In this document: positions 32,485 through 45,009 of the stretch, piece after piece | Numbering within the stretch: the first letter of the stretch is position 1 | How the letters are laid out: every line of letters begins with the position of its first letter | Origin: Neonectria sp. B-13 | Lineage: Eukaryota; Ascomycota; Sordariomycetes; Hypocreales; Nectriaceae | Reading direction: 5' to 3' | Assembly (NCBI GenBank): GCA_002682825.1 | Contig: NOKP01000012.1 | Coordinates: 186,001 to 250,000 of the forward strand | Length of the DNA stretch: 64,000 nt | The notes under the pieces: generated by a model | Seen by the model: only the letters and a program-made list of their open reading frames with translations | What the model was told of the DNA's origin: nothing | Databases searched by the model: none | Made by a program: the position numbers and the translations under genes

Positions 32485-33889
32485 GATGCCGATGGCGAAT
32501 GATCTTGGTAAGGAGCGAATGAATAAAAGAGAAACAGCCTTTCTTCGTGAGAGAAATGAAAACGGATTCTGGGGAGTAGCCCCCTTATATTCAGGTGGTA
32601 CAATGCTTAACTCACTTTGCTTCGCTTCCTTTAGTGCTGAAGATGATTAGCGCTCTACGCTACTCATCTCCTCACACGTTATTGGCAGACTATTAATGCA
32701 AAGGTAGATAGTCGGCGCGAGCTGACCCACATAGCCAGCTTGCCGCCAAATTAAATCACAAGTTGGACTGGGGCAATTTGCTCAGATCCCCTGTGGCGTT
32801 TTCTTCTCGAGCACCTGAACACGTGCGTACTGAAAATAGGTAATGGCGCTGAAATTTTCCAATCAGGTTTGAGAACTAGTCTAATTATGATCTAGAAACG
32901 AAAATGGCTTTTAGTGTGCCTGAGTTTCGGCTCCGAGTCTGCGGGTATACCCGCGGTCGAGTCAGAACCGTAGGCTCCTCCCTCAGGGGCTAGAGGGTAC
33001 GAACGCCACTTATTTCTGATCGGGCATAATAAGTCGTAGCTAAGCCAGTAGGACAAAGCCTCGAATCCAAGGCAGAAGATTGGACGTTTCGGGAAAGATA
33101 ACTTACGTGCTCAGTAGCTAGTCGATGATGTAGGCAAGAGCAGTGAAGAAAACATAAATGGTCTCATATGGATGGGTCAATGTCGACAACGATAAGAGCT
33201 GGTGGTTGGTAGATCTTAAAACACCACAACACCAATTCGGCTTTTTCTTTGGACTAGAATTGCGCAATCAATTATACTACTCAAAGACTTAAAAAAGAAT
33301 TTGAGAAATATTATCCTCGTAACATAAAACATCTATTTCGCACTCAGCATGCAGTCTGACTTCCATTTTGACCAAACGTTAGTTCCAAGACATTGATTCC
33401 CACAGAGGCTTCCAGCGTGATGGTACTTTCCCTTGGCAGATACGCGAGGAACCCAAAAGATTTCTCCGGATTCATCAACGCAGTTATGACACATTACAGG
33501 CCATCTGGAGTTCTTTAACCGAGTATCCTTGCCATCTCAAGCCAAGTCTCCACATTCGGATGACCCCTCTCACGAGATATTCTGACTCGAGCGCTCTGAC
33601 TCAGGTGGAGTTTCTTGGCAACAGCACAATCGTTTGCTCATTGGCTTCCTACCCCGCGTTTCCCCAGACTAGCTATGGCATCGCTGGGTATGTGGGTGTA
33701 GAGCCGCGGGTTTGGTTTACGGTCGAATAAGAGTTGACGTGTTGTCGATAGCTTGGCCCGGGTGAAGAGTCAGAATGAATCGCAATTCACATATAGAGCA
33801 GCTGGAAGACTTGAGTTGTGATTCGGCATCACCCTTTGCTATTGACCTGTTGATCTTCGAAAGCAAGCCTAGTTATTCAGCAACATACC
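32485..33889. other. 1.4 kb divergent spacer with repeat fragment
   Basis: Lies between the deacetylase-like gene and the MFS gene. It contains the repeat copy at 32904-32938 and, just after it, a perfect 14-base palindrome GCGGGTATACCCGC (about 32941-32954). No gene was seen. Confidence 0.45.
32904..32938 (+). repeat. Second copy of the hairpin-arm repeat
   Basis: Aligned by eye, 29 of 35 bases match 24831-24865, and four of the six differences are C/T or G/A transitions. It is probably a solo end of the same inverted-repeat element family. Confidence 0.5.
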
Positions 33890-35743
33890 ATGGCTCCCTC
33901 TCCTAGCCTAAGGGCTTCATTACATGATGACGAAGCCGTTGTCGCACAATATGACGAGAAGATCGATCTTTCAAGCCACGTTGAGGACACTGAAGCAGGA
34001 GGTGGGCTTCCACATTCAGCTCTTAGCATCGCAGATCAGAAGAAGACCATGTGAGACTCCTCTCCTGTCCAGACTTCCCATCGAAGGGTCCCTCAGCTAA
34101 CAAGCCAAAGTCGTCGCGTTGACTTGCGACTTCTGCCGATTCTAGGAATCATGTACTCCATTTCCCTCATCGATCGCACAAACCTGGGTCTGGCACTCGT
34201 TGCAGGCATGCAAGAAGACCTCGGCCTCGCAGTTGGCAACCGATACACGGTGATCGTCATGGTCTTCTTCGTAGCTTACATGTACGTGGCGTTGACAATG
34301 TTCCCAATACGAAACCTTGCTAATTTGGCGTAGTGCTTTTGAGATTCCTAGCGTATGTAGTTTGCATCGTGGCCCTCGGACTTCGAATACTAACTGACTT
34401 CCCAGAACCTTGTCCTACCTAAAGCAGGACCTGCCAACTGGCTTTCCTTTCTCGGAGTTGCCTTCGGCTCGATTCTTATTGGCATGGGCTTTACTCAAAG
34501 CTGGGGAACCATGGCCCTGTGTCGAGCTCTTCTTGGCATCTTTGAAGCCGGCTTTCTGCCAGGCAAGTGGTTTCTAACCAGTCAATGACCTTGGATAGGA
34601 ACTAACCTGAGCGATCAGGTTGCACCTATCTCATCACCTGTTGGTATACACGATTTGAGGTGGGAAAACGGCTATCTGGGTTTTGGATCCTCTCAGTCGT
34701 GACAAGCGCCTTTGCAGCAATTTTCGCGTACGCCTTGTCACTGCTTCGCGGGCAACAGGGACTCAGTGGTTGGAGATGTGAGTGTTCGCAGCTGTATACA
34801 CCAGATCGATACTAATGCCTCCAGGGATCTTCATCATCGAGGGCGCCATCACGGCAGTCATTTGCTTCATCGGCCGGTTCATCATCATCGACTTCCCCAC
34901 GCAGGCGAACAAGTTTCTCTCTCCAGCCGAGAAAGAATTCATCATCAACCGAATCAACCACGACCGCGGTGACGCCGAAGAGGACGAGATCAACCTAGCC
35001 AAAATCTTCCACCACCTCAAAGATTGGCGACTGTACTGCTGGGCCTTCAACATGATGGCATCGACCTTGCCCGGATATGCGTACTCGTACTTCTTGCCCG
35101 TCATTCTCCGCGACGGCATGGGCTACTCGAGTACTCAGGCACAGCTCCTCAGTGCGCCGCCGTATATTCTTGCCGCTATCATGACCTACATTTCTGGCTG
35201 GCTGGGGGATCGATATAAACTACGAGGGCCGGTTATTGCAGTCCACCAAGCGTTGACAGCTGCTAGCATGCTGATTACGGCATATGGGAAAGCCAACGGG
35301 GCTCGATACTTTGGTGCCTTTCTGGGTATGTCAATCACACCTCCCTGCGAGCGCTCCATCCACTAACACTTGCCCAGGCATTGGCTTTCTTCAATTTTGC
35401 GTACCTGGGGTCCTGACGTTCCAAGCCAACAACATCACCTCGCATTCGAAACGTGCCGTGGCCTCAGCAACCTGTCTCATTGGCAGTGGCATCGGCGGAA
35501 TCATCGCAGGTACTGCCTACAAGGCTGCAGAAAGCCCTCACTACACGGTGAGTCATGAAACCTCCTCGTGGAGACTGTTGCTGACTGAGTGCATAGACGG
35601 GAATTTGGACGACCTTTGCCATCTCAATGGTTAGCATTCTCATCATCATCTTGACCGACCTTCACCTTTGGAGAAAAAACAAGGCCGCCAAGTCTGGTCA
35701 AGGTATTAACGAGGGCATGGAAGGCTGGATGTATACACTCTAA
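33890..35743 (+). CDS. MFS permease, Dal5/allantoate anion:cation symporter type
   Basis: Eight exons (33890-34050, 34111-34281, 34334-34352, 34406-34562, 34619-34777, 34825-35325, 35378-35547, 35597-35743) give 494 residues with phase kept. The family pattern is RRVDLRLLPILGIMYSISLIDRTNLG, written here only in part, then FEIPSN split over a 19-base micro-exon, CRALLGIFEAGFLPG, CWYTRFEVGKR, GWLGDRYKLRGP and a C-terminal TGIWTTFAISM span. Twelve membrane segments are expected. Intron 4 uses a GC donor (GCAAGT at 34563) with a normal AG. Dal5-type carriers move allantoate, small carboxylates, vitamins or dipeptides across the plasma membrane; the exact substrate is open. The terminal sequence KNKAAKSGQ is cytosolic. 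Confidence 0.88.
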
Positions 35744-36257
35744 GATCTCAAAGGTCTACTTTAGTTTGATAGCGAAGAGTGTGTCCTCTATTACTTCAAT
35801 ACTACTAGCCCTAGCCACGTTCAATCTAGAATGGCCAATGAGCCACACTGATGGGCTACATAATACAGCCACGCTGAGTGCATGTCAGTCTGATGTCTAC
35901 TTCCTTTGGGCAACACTGTGCGAGCAACGCGCTGGATGAGGTGGCGACAGAAACTCCGACGATACCATTGTCCAGTCATGTTCAAATCCAGCGTAACAGC
36001 CCAACACAGTATAGTGAGACGGAAACAGTTCAAGACCGGCTTGTGCTTTCAAATAGCTAAGGATGTGGGACTAGAGCTGCCCATTCAGCGATGGCCTCTC
36101 CGCCATGGTTCGGATTGAGGCGATAGTACAATATGAAACAATGAAATAAACGTCTCCTCGACCTTGCAATCCAACAACCTGACCAGGAACAAGTACAATT
36201 TGTTTCCAATCCACTGCACCATCACTTGATGCATCTTCCATAAGGTATCTAGCTACC
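35744..36257. other. Convergent intergenic spacer
   Basis: Lies between the 3' ends of the MFS permease and the cutinase. No features were recognised. Confidence 0.45.
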
Positions 36258-38545
<2,288 letters not shown>

Positions 38546-39535
38546 ATGTCAGCATCCAATGAACCCTCTCAAGTCGACCACGAGGCAAACTTCTTGCGGC
38601 AGATTCAAGAGTCGATTGACGCTGAGTATGCTGACGCTGAGGAGGCTTCCGGCCAAAGCACAGAGCAAGACACCTTGGACCAGTTGACCTCCATCCAAAG
38701 CTTCTGTCTTCTATTCATCAAGGAAGCCTCGAGTAGGCCGGTAGCTGAATTCAAGACCCTGCAGCGACGGCTGGACCTTCTCTGGCAGATGTTCATTAGA
38801 GGCGCCATACATTGCGGCAAGGGTACCGCGTTCCACGACAGGCTTCTCGGTCTGCTTTTGTGGACGAGGGAGTTCGACTCACTTTGTAAGGGCCTCCAGC
38901 CTAAACGAGGTCCCGCAACGACCTGGGAGTCCTATGGCTTTGCCAATAGCTTGCAAGCGTCGTGGCAGGAGGTCGTAAAGACGGGAATTGTTACGCAGCA
39001 GTCCAATCTTGCCACATTCTCGGCTAAGGCTCTGTCATTGGGCATCTGTGGAGAATCAATCGGTCTGATAGCACTCTGGTTTCTGCGCGAGGCTTTCGAG
39101 ACAGATGACGACTACAAAACCATCACTCTCCTCCCTGCAGCTGTCATCTGGATGGATCACTCCCGTCACAGACTGTTCACCTTCTCGGTTCTTAACCAGT
39201 CCTACAAAGGTCAACCAAATGATTCCTTACAAGCGCCTGGAGCACTTATGCAAGGCGAAGACATCGACCACCCTGGTTTCAGCCTGAAGCGGTGGCTGTT
39301 CTGGAGACGGCGCTTCCAGGAACTCAGTCATTATGGGGACTTTAGAGTGGCCAAGGAGGCCAAAAAGGGATTTATGCACATGATAAACTGCGGCCGCGAC
39401 ATGGACTACGAGGTCCCAGGCGAGGCAAGATTCACGGAGAGGCTTCAGAAAGCCATGGGGGATGAGCTCGTCAGGAGTGGAAAGCCGAGCGTGGACGGAG
39501 ACGAGATTAACATTGATGTGGATTGGGTAAACTGA
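38546..39535 (+). CDS. DUF3632-like fungal protein of unknown function
   Basis: Intronless, 329 residues from the MSASNE methionine (344 from an ATG at 38501). It is all-alpha in appearance, acidic at both ends, soluble and without signal peptide. Features such as LDLLWQMFIRGAIHCGKGTAFHDRLLGLLL and a central ESIGLIALWFLREAF block (given in pieces) resemble the fungal DUF3632 family, where a WxxFxxxAxxxxxxHDRLLxLL pattern recurs. No enzyme motif is visible. Its 3' end converges on the sugar-transporter gene, 146 bases apart. Confidence 0.6.
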   Translation: MSASNEPSQVDHEANFLRQIQESIDAEYADAEEASGQSTEQDTLDQLTSIQSFCLLFIKEASSRPVAEFKTLQRRLDLLWQMFIRGAIHCGKGTAFHDRLLGLLLWTREFDSLCKGLQPKRGPATTWESYGFANSLQASWQEVVKTGIVTQQSNLATFSAKALSLGICGESIGLIALWFLREAFETDDDYKTITLLPAAVIWMDHSRHRLFTFSVLNQSYKGQPNDSLQAPGALMQGEDIDHPGFSLKRWLFWRRRFQELSHYGDFRVAKEAKKGFMHMINCGRDMDYEVPGEARFTERLQKAMGDELVRSGKPSVDGDEINIDVDWVN

Positions 39536-39681
39536 GAGATCATTAATCAGTTCAACCGATTGGGTTTCTTTGCAAGAATTCGTTTTGCATTATAACAAGC
39601 CGTTACTTAGTTGCCTTAGTCCCAACGCCGAAAGTCACCAACACCCCTACAAAAAGACAAACAGGACTATATTTGCTATCC

Positions 39682-41325
39682 TCAAACAACAGCCACCTGA
39701 CCCTTCCAATGCTTGAACTGTCGCGCAGGCACTTTCTCGGTAAACATCTCATCAATCTCCATCTGGCTGCGCCCTTTCATCTCCGGCAGAAAGAACCAGC
39801 AGATAACAACTGCTATGGCACACGTGCCCATGTACAAGAAACCAGTCTTTGAACCGAGGTTTCCTGCATCCGTATTGAATATCGGGGGTAGGACGAAACT
39901 CATCACCACCGACGAGCTTTGTTGGGCTACGCCGCCGATGGCTTGCGTCTTTGCACGCAATCTCAGCGAGCTGGTCTCTCCCATCACGGCGTAGCCCGAC
40001 GGCCAGCAGCCCATTCCGCAGACCACGATGATGACAATCAAGGTTCCACCCGTGAAGTAGGCGACTACATCGCCTTTCCAGAATCCTGAGACGCCGATGG
40101 CTGTCCAGAGAACGGTTGCAGCAATCAACGAAGTAATAGTTGACGGCCGTCGACCAACACGGGACATGATCCAGATACCCACAGCGTTTGCCGCGATTCC
40201 AGCAACAATACCGCCGATGAGCATCATGAGACTGGTACTGGAGGCCACGCCAATGGTCTGGAGGAAGTAACTAGACTTGGCCAGAAGATCTAAGCCAAAC
40301 ATGGCCGGGAAGAGGTTGGCCATGATGACGATCCAAGTTCTCCTGGCATGACTACCATTGAAACAAGCAATGTAACTGGCGTCGGCCACCAATGCCTTCT
40401 CCTCGGCGAGGCTCTCTCGCATCCTTTGCAGCGCCTTCTGGGGGTCAGCTCTAGGCGCATAGAGTCTCTCAACAGCCTTTATTGCCTTGTCGGTCTCGCC
40501 GATTTCTTCCAGGTACGCTGGGCTCTCGGGCATAAAGATGGACAGTATGAAGGGAGGGATGGCGAAGACGAATTGAGATCCGAACGCGGCCAGATAGGCA
40601 GTCTTTCCTTTGACGTTGTTAACTAGGAAGACAACAATTGATCCAATGAGCTGCCCAGTAAGATTTCCTGTCGGTACCAGTGCCATGGCAGACCCTCGAA
40701 TAGCTACAGGTGCCGTCTCCGATATGTACGTCATGGCCGTGATCTTTAAAAGGCCGACGGAGAATCCCTGGATGACTTTGCCGATGAAGAACATGGCTCG
40801 TTTACCTTCGATGTCCGGGGCCAGGTACGAGAAGAAGATGATGGCCACGCCGATTGTTGAGATGATGCTTCCGGCCAGGAGACTCCTCTTGCGGCCAAAG
40901 CGATCCTGGAACCAACCGCCAAAGACGGAGCCGATGGCCATTCCTAGCGGCGTAGAAGCGAGCCAGAGCGAAAGCCACATGGACGGTATAATCAGTTCAC
41001 CCTTGTACATCTCGCCATAGTCCTCCTGGAAGGGGTCAACGCCAGTGATGGAGCCGACAACGACTAGGTCGTAGCCCCAGCCGATAACAACGGTGGTGAG
41101 GCCGAGACAGTACCCCACAATCTTAGGGTATCGCTTGATGGACTTGCCGAGGGGGAGCTTCTCGTCCTCGTCTGGTGCATCTCCATTGACGGGCCAGTCC
41201 TGTGAGTCGGTGGGACGCAGCCTGTTATCGACCAATAATTGGCCAGAGCGGGTCGTTTCTAGTTCGATGTATTCGATATTGGTTTGGTCGAGATTCCCTG
41301 TACTTTGACTGCTAAGTATGCCCAT
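39682..41325 (-). CDS. MFS sugar transporter, alpha-glucoside permease type
   Basis: A single frame of 547 residues from the MGILSS methionine; an ATG at 41484 adds 53 residues that look like translated leader. Sugar-porter signatures are GWFQDRFGRKRSLL (loop 2-3), FIGKVIQGFSVGLL, ISETAPVAIRG, PESPAYLEE at the end of the first half, SRVGRRPST and PEMKGRS in the C-terminal half. Twelve spans are expected. The PESPxxL and PEMKGRS forms and the GWGYDLVV segment in span 1 place it with fungal maltose/alpha-glucoside or general hexose carriers of the plasma membrane. Unlike the other two MFS genes here it has no introns. Substrate unproven. Confidence 0.88.
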   Translation of the reverse strand: MGILSSQSTGNLDQTNIEYIELETTRSGQLLVDNRLRPTDSQDWPVNGDAPDEDEKLPLGKSIKRYPKIVGYCLGLTTVVIGWGYDLVVVGSITGVDPFQEDYGEMYKGELIIPSMWLSLWLASTPLGMAIGSVFGGWFQDRFGRKRSLLAGSIISTIGVAIIFFSYLAPDIEGKRAMFFIGKVIQGFSVGLLKITAMTYISETAPVAIRGSAMALVPTGNLTGQLIGSIVVFLVNNVKGKTAYLAAFGSQFVFAIPPFILSIFMPESPAYLEEIGETDKAIKAVERLYAPRADPQKALQRMRESLAEEKALVADASYIACFNGSHARRTWIVIMANLFPAMFGLDLLAKSSYFLQTIGVASSTSLMMLIGGIVAGIAANAVGIWIMSRVGRRPSTITSLIAATVLWTAIGVSGFWKGDVVAYFTGGTLIVIIVVCGMGCWPSGYAVMGETSSLRLRAKTQAIGGVAQQSSSVVMSFVLPPIFNTDAGNLGSKTGFLYMGTCAIAVVICWFFLPEMKGRSQMEIDEMFTEKVPARQFKHWKGQVAVV

Positions 41326-42545
41326 ACTGATGGCGACGGAAAATAGGAGTGAGGTTGAGAGTTTGTTGAGGATGAGCCGTGTAAGTGATAGCGGACGATG
41401 TTGTATAAGTATTACTTGATGCGGGTTGTGGATGTCGATTGATGGAGTTGATGGTTGAAGGCTAATGAACTCGGTCTGTGACATACATATACTAAGGCAT
41501 GGAGATCAATTCAATGCTGCGTATGGCTATATTTCATGTGTCACTATGGACGGAGCTGGAGTTTCTCATGGCAATAGACATACAACTAGATGCCGTAAAT
41601 AGATTCATCGACAGACCCGGCCAATCAGCGTGGGAAGCGATATTCGCGTAAGGGAGCGCATGCCGCCCGTGACATTCCTGGTGGCTGAGGAGCAAGGCCA
41701 AGCCTTAAGAATTACGCACAGAAGCATCTTCCTAATCGAGTCCCACCCCTATGTAGCGTACCTATCCAGTGAGAAACTAGGCCAATCACGACTCAAAGCG
41801 GTCTTCGGCCGAGCGAGCGCACTTCGCTTCTCCCACCTTCAACGTCCAAGCCTCACAACACTGACGCAGACGAACACCATCCTGCAGCGTCCCACCCTTT
41901 AGCCAGTCACGCAGTACGATGTTTCGTCATCCTCCCCACACAGAAACACGCTCAAATTGCCTAGTCCTGGCTGGGCCGAGAGGACGAACTTCGTTCATCA
42001 GTCAACCACGCCCAAGCCATGAAAGGTGAAACTAAAACTGCCCATGGCACGGCTCCAACACGGACAAGATCTTCCCGCGTTGTGGGCGGAGCAGAGGCAC
42101 GCGACCCCGGAAGATGTCCTGGAAGATCGCGGGGGAATGCCTCGTTAAACCACGGCCTTCGCCGTAAAGTCCGTTGCCGCATTTCGCCTCGACAAGCGAA
42201 ACGCGGCATAAGCCAACATTGCCAGTCTTGCCTCATAGCAATATTCCTGCAATCCTACATACTCATAGCTTGTTCCTTGCCTAATTAAAGAATACCCCGC
42301 TGCGGCTTTCGGGGTGGCATAGCAAGCAATCTCCGCCGGCTTTCGAGGTTAGCGAACTCCATGCCCCTTACCGTTGCGGAGAGTTATAAACCCACCGTTC
42401 ACTTATCGTTGAAAAAGCCGTACATACCATCTTACTATCGACTGTTCAATCATCTATTATTATAACCGCTGCTATCAAGCAAACTCTCCCTTTCCATCCA
42501 GTACATCCACCGAAATCCATTACACATCTATCAGCCTACACAAGC
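41326..42545. other. 1.2 kb divergent promoter region
   Basis: Lies between the sugar transporter and the AtuA-like gene. It holds the GC-box pair at 42294-42315 and TATAAA at 42385-42390. Other frames are short. Confidence 0.45.
42294..42390 (+). promoter_or_regulatory. Inverted GC boxes and TATA box upstream of the AtuA-like gene
   Basis: ACCCCG (42294-42299) and CGGGGT (42310-42315) form an inverted pair; the first includes a SYGGGG match on the minus strand. TATAAA at 42385-42390 is 156 bases before the ATG. The same ACCCCG...CGGGGT arrangement precedes the bZIP gene. Confidence 0.4.
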
Positions 42546-44815
42546 ATGCCCAGTACTGCGACCGACGAGGCAACCATGGCTTCAAAACCAATCTGCCAGA
42601 TCGTGACACCCGTTGGAATGCTTGGATATGGCTTCGACGAGGTCCTCACCGCCTACGAGCTGGCCAGACTTGTGCCCACTGGCATTCCCACCGCCATCAT
42701 CCTAGACTCGGGCTCAACGGACAGCGGCCCAGAGAAGCTGGCTCTCGGCACCACAACTTCCCCAAGGTCAGCTTACGTCAAGGATCTGTCAAAGCTGCTC
42801 AGACTCGTCCACACTTTCCGTGTTCCGTTGATCTTCGGGTCCGCTGGTGGAGATGGCACGGACGAGCATGTCAAGCTTATGGAAGAGATTATCGAAGAGA
42901 TTGCGGCTCAGGAGGAAAACAAGTAAGCAACCAATCGACAGCACAATCCCCTCATGCTAACGTAAGAATAGGGACTACCATATCAAGGCCATCTCCATAT
43001 TTTCTGGCATCGACAAAGCAATCATCCTCAAAAGATTCCATGCTGGTCGTATTACCGGCTGTGGACCATGTGTCCCTCCCTTGACGGCCTCAGCAGTCGA
43101 GGAATCTCCTCGAGTCGTTGTCCAGATCGGCCCCGAGCCATTCATCGACGCTATGGAGGCCCATCCCGACTTTGACGTCATCATCGGCGGTCGAGCATAC
43201 GATCCCGCTCCCTACGCAGCCTACGCCGCGTTCCAGCTGAAGCAACAGCACGGGGACGTCGGCCAAACAGATGTCCAGGATCGCTACGGAGGCTTCCTAC
43301 ACATGGGCAAGATTATGGAATGTGGTGGCCAGTGCTCCACACCCAAGTCACCTGGTGCCGTTGCCACCATCTATCCGAGCGGAGTCTTTGATATCAGGCC
43401 GATGTCACCCAGTTCTCGCTGCACACCCTTCTCTGTAGCTGCACATGCACTGTACGAGAATGCTCGACCAGATATTCTGCGTGGACCAGGAGGTGCTCTT
43501 CATCTACAGAAGACCAAGTATGACCAGCTAGAAGACGGGCGAACCGTCCGAGTCAGTGGATCTCGGTACGTGACTTCTAAAGCGGGAGGGTTGCCCTATC
43601 AGTTCAAACTCGAGGCTGCTCGCGTGGTGGGATACCGCTCAATGTTCATGGGAAGCGTCAGAGATCGTAAGAATCACTCTACATCTACGGTCTCATGGAG
43701 CCTAAGAGTCGCCTACTAATGCAGTCAACCAGATATCCTAATCAGTCAGATCGACGACCTGTTTCCACGTATAAAGAAGTACGTGGCTGAGCAACACCCA
43801 GAAGAATCTGACAAATGGGAGCTTGACTTCCATCTTTATGGAAAGGGCCAGAACACAGCACAAGGACCTGGAGAGTTGTTTGTCATCTGCGAGGTTCTCG
43901 CGCAGTCCCAAGCCCTGGCAACAAGTTTAGCCTCCAAGGCTAGAGTGGCCATGATCGTGAGTCTTTAAACACCCAGTCGTGCATAATTCTTCTAACAAGT
44001 CCTCCCAGCATGGACCGTATCCTGGAATGAAGGCAACTGCAGGCAACTTTGCCTTTGGCATCGGCGGCCGCATGGAGATCGAGTTGGGCCCGTGTGCTAA
44101 GTTTGCTGTGTACCATCTTATGGATCTTGAGCCCGGAGAGGAGCGACTCACACTCAGCGATAGTGACTCGGGGGTCAAGATCAACGGGCAGCTCATCCAC
44201 GGTAGTGTTTCCGTCATCGGCAAGGGAAAACCTCTGGCTCGTACGGCCGATTTCAGAGCCAGCATTTCCCACCTCCGAGACACACTCCCCGAGCCCAGTG
44301 TTTCGGGCGCGACATTCGTTATACAATCCCCACCAAAGACTGGTCCCATCGCCTCGCCAAAGACTCTTTCGGATGTTGCACAAACCCTTCGATCCAAGAA
44401 CGCCGGCCCCTTCGACATCACCATCGACGTCATCTTCACCTCGGAGGCCATGTTCCACTCCATCATGAAGTCCAACCTCCTCTCCCCCGACACCGTGGCG
44501 CGAGCCCTGGGCATCGCCAAAGAAGACATCGTGTGGATGGGATTCTTCAAGCCTGCCCTCGCCTTCAAGGTCACCATCCCCAGGTTCCGAGCCGGCAAGA
44601 AGACACCCGCGGGGAGCTTCATGGAGAACGACGTCCACGGATCGCAGCAGCATCTTGGCCTCGCGACTCTCAAATTGCCGACGCCGGTGATTTCCTCGCC
44701 GGTCAAATTCGTCCTGAGCCAGCCTTGGCATAATCTTGTGGCCTCCGCAGCTGCGATTTGCGGCATAAGCACGATTGCGTTGGCAAAGTATCTTGACAAG
44801 AAGAAGTTCGTCTGA
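42546..44815 (+). CDS. AtuA-like (DUF1446) - DUF4387 fusion protein
   Basis: Four exons (42546-42922, 42972-43666, 43733-43956, 44009-44815) give 700 residues. The N-terminal two thirds is an AtuA/DUF1446 domain: PVGMLGYGFDEV, FGSAGGDGTDEH, GRITGCGPCVPPL, DVIIGGRAYDPAPYAA, GKIMECGGQCSTP and LHLYGKGQNT-like DFHLYGKGQN. The C-terminal part is DUF4387: LRSKNAGPFDITIDVIF, LSPDTVARALG, FFKPALAFKVTIPR and DVHGSQQHLGL. A hydrophobic tail (HNLVASAAAICGISTIALAKYL) with basic end KKKFV may anchor it in a membrane. AtuA is named for acyclic terpene utilisation in Pseudomonas; its fungal function is not established. A second ATG at residue 11 is possible. Confidence 0.85.
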
Positions 44816-45009
44816 TTGCCGATCTAGGATTTGGTGTTTTGTAAGTTACTGAGAGTCAAGGTTGAAATTATGTGCACGGGCTTGGGCAGTTGGAAGCAGT
44901 AATACAATGCTATGGAGGTTAGTTTCTTAATAATCAATATTATGCTGAGCTGTTGCAATCATATGCCTGCAACCTAACCAAACGAACAAGTGCCGTGGCC
45001 ATGTGTTTG

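Noticed and set aside
43927..44799. Long minus-strand frames (290 and 263 codons) opposite the AtuA-DUF4387 gene
   Set aside because: The plus strand encodes recognisable domains with correct splicing; the antisense frames have no motifs.
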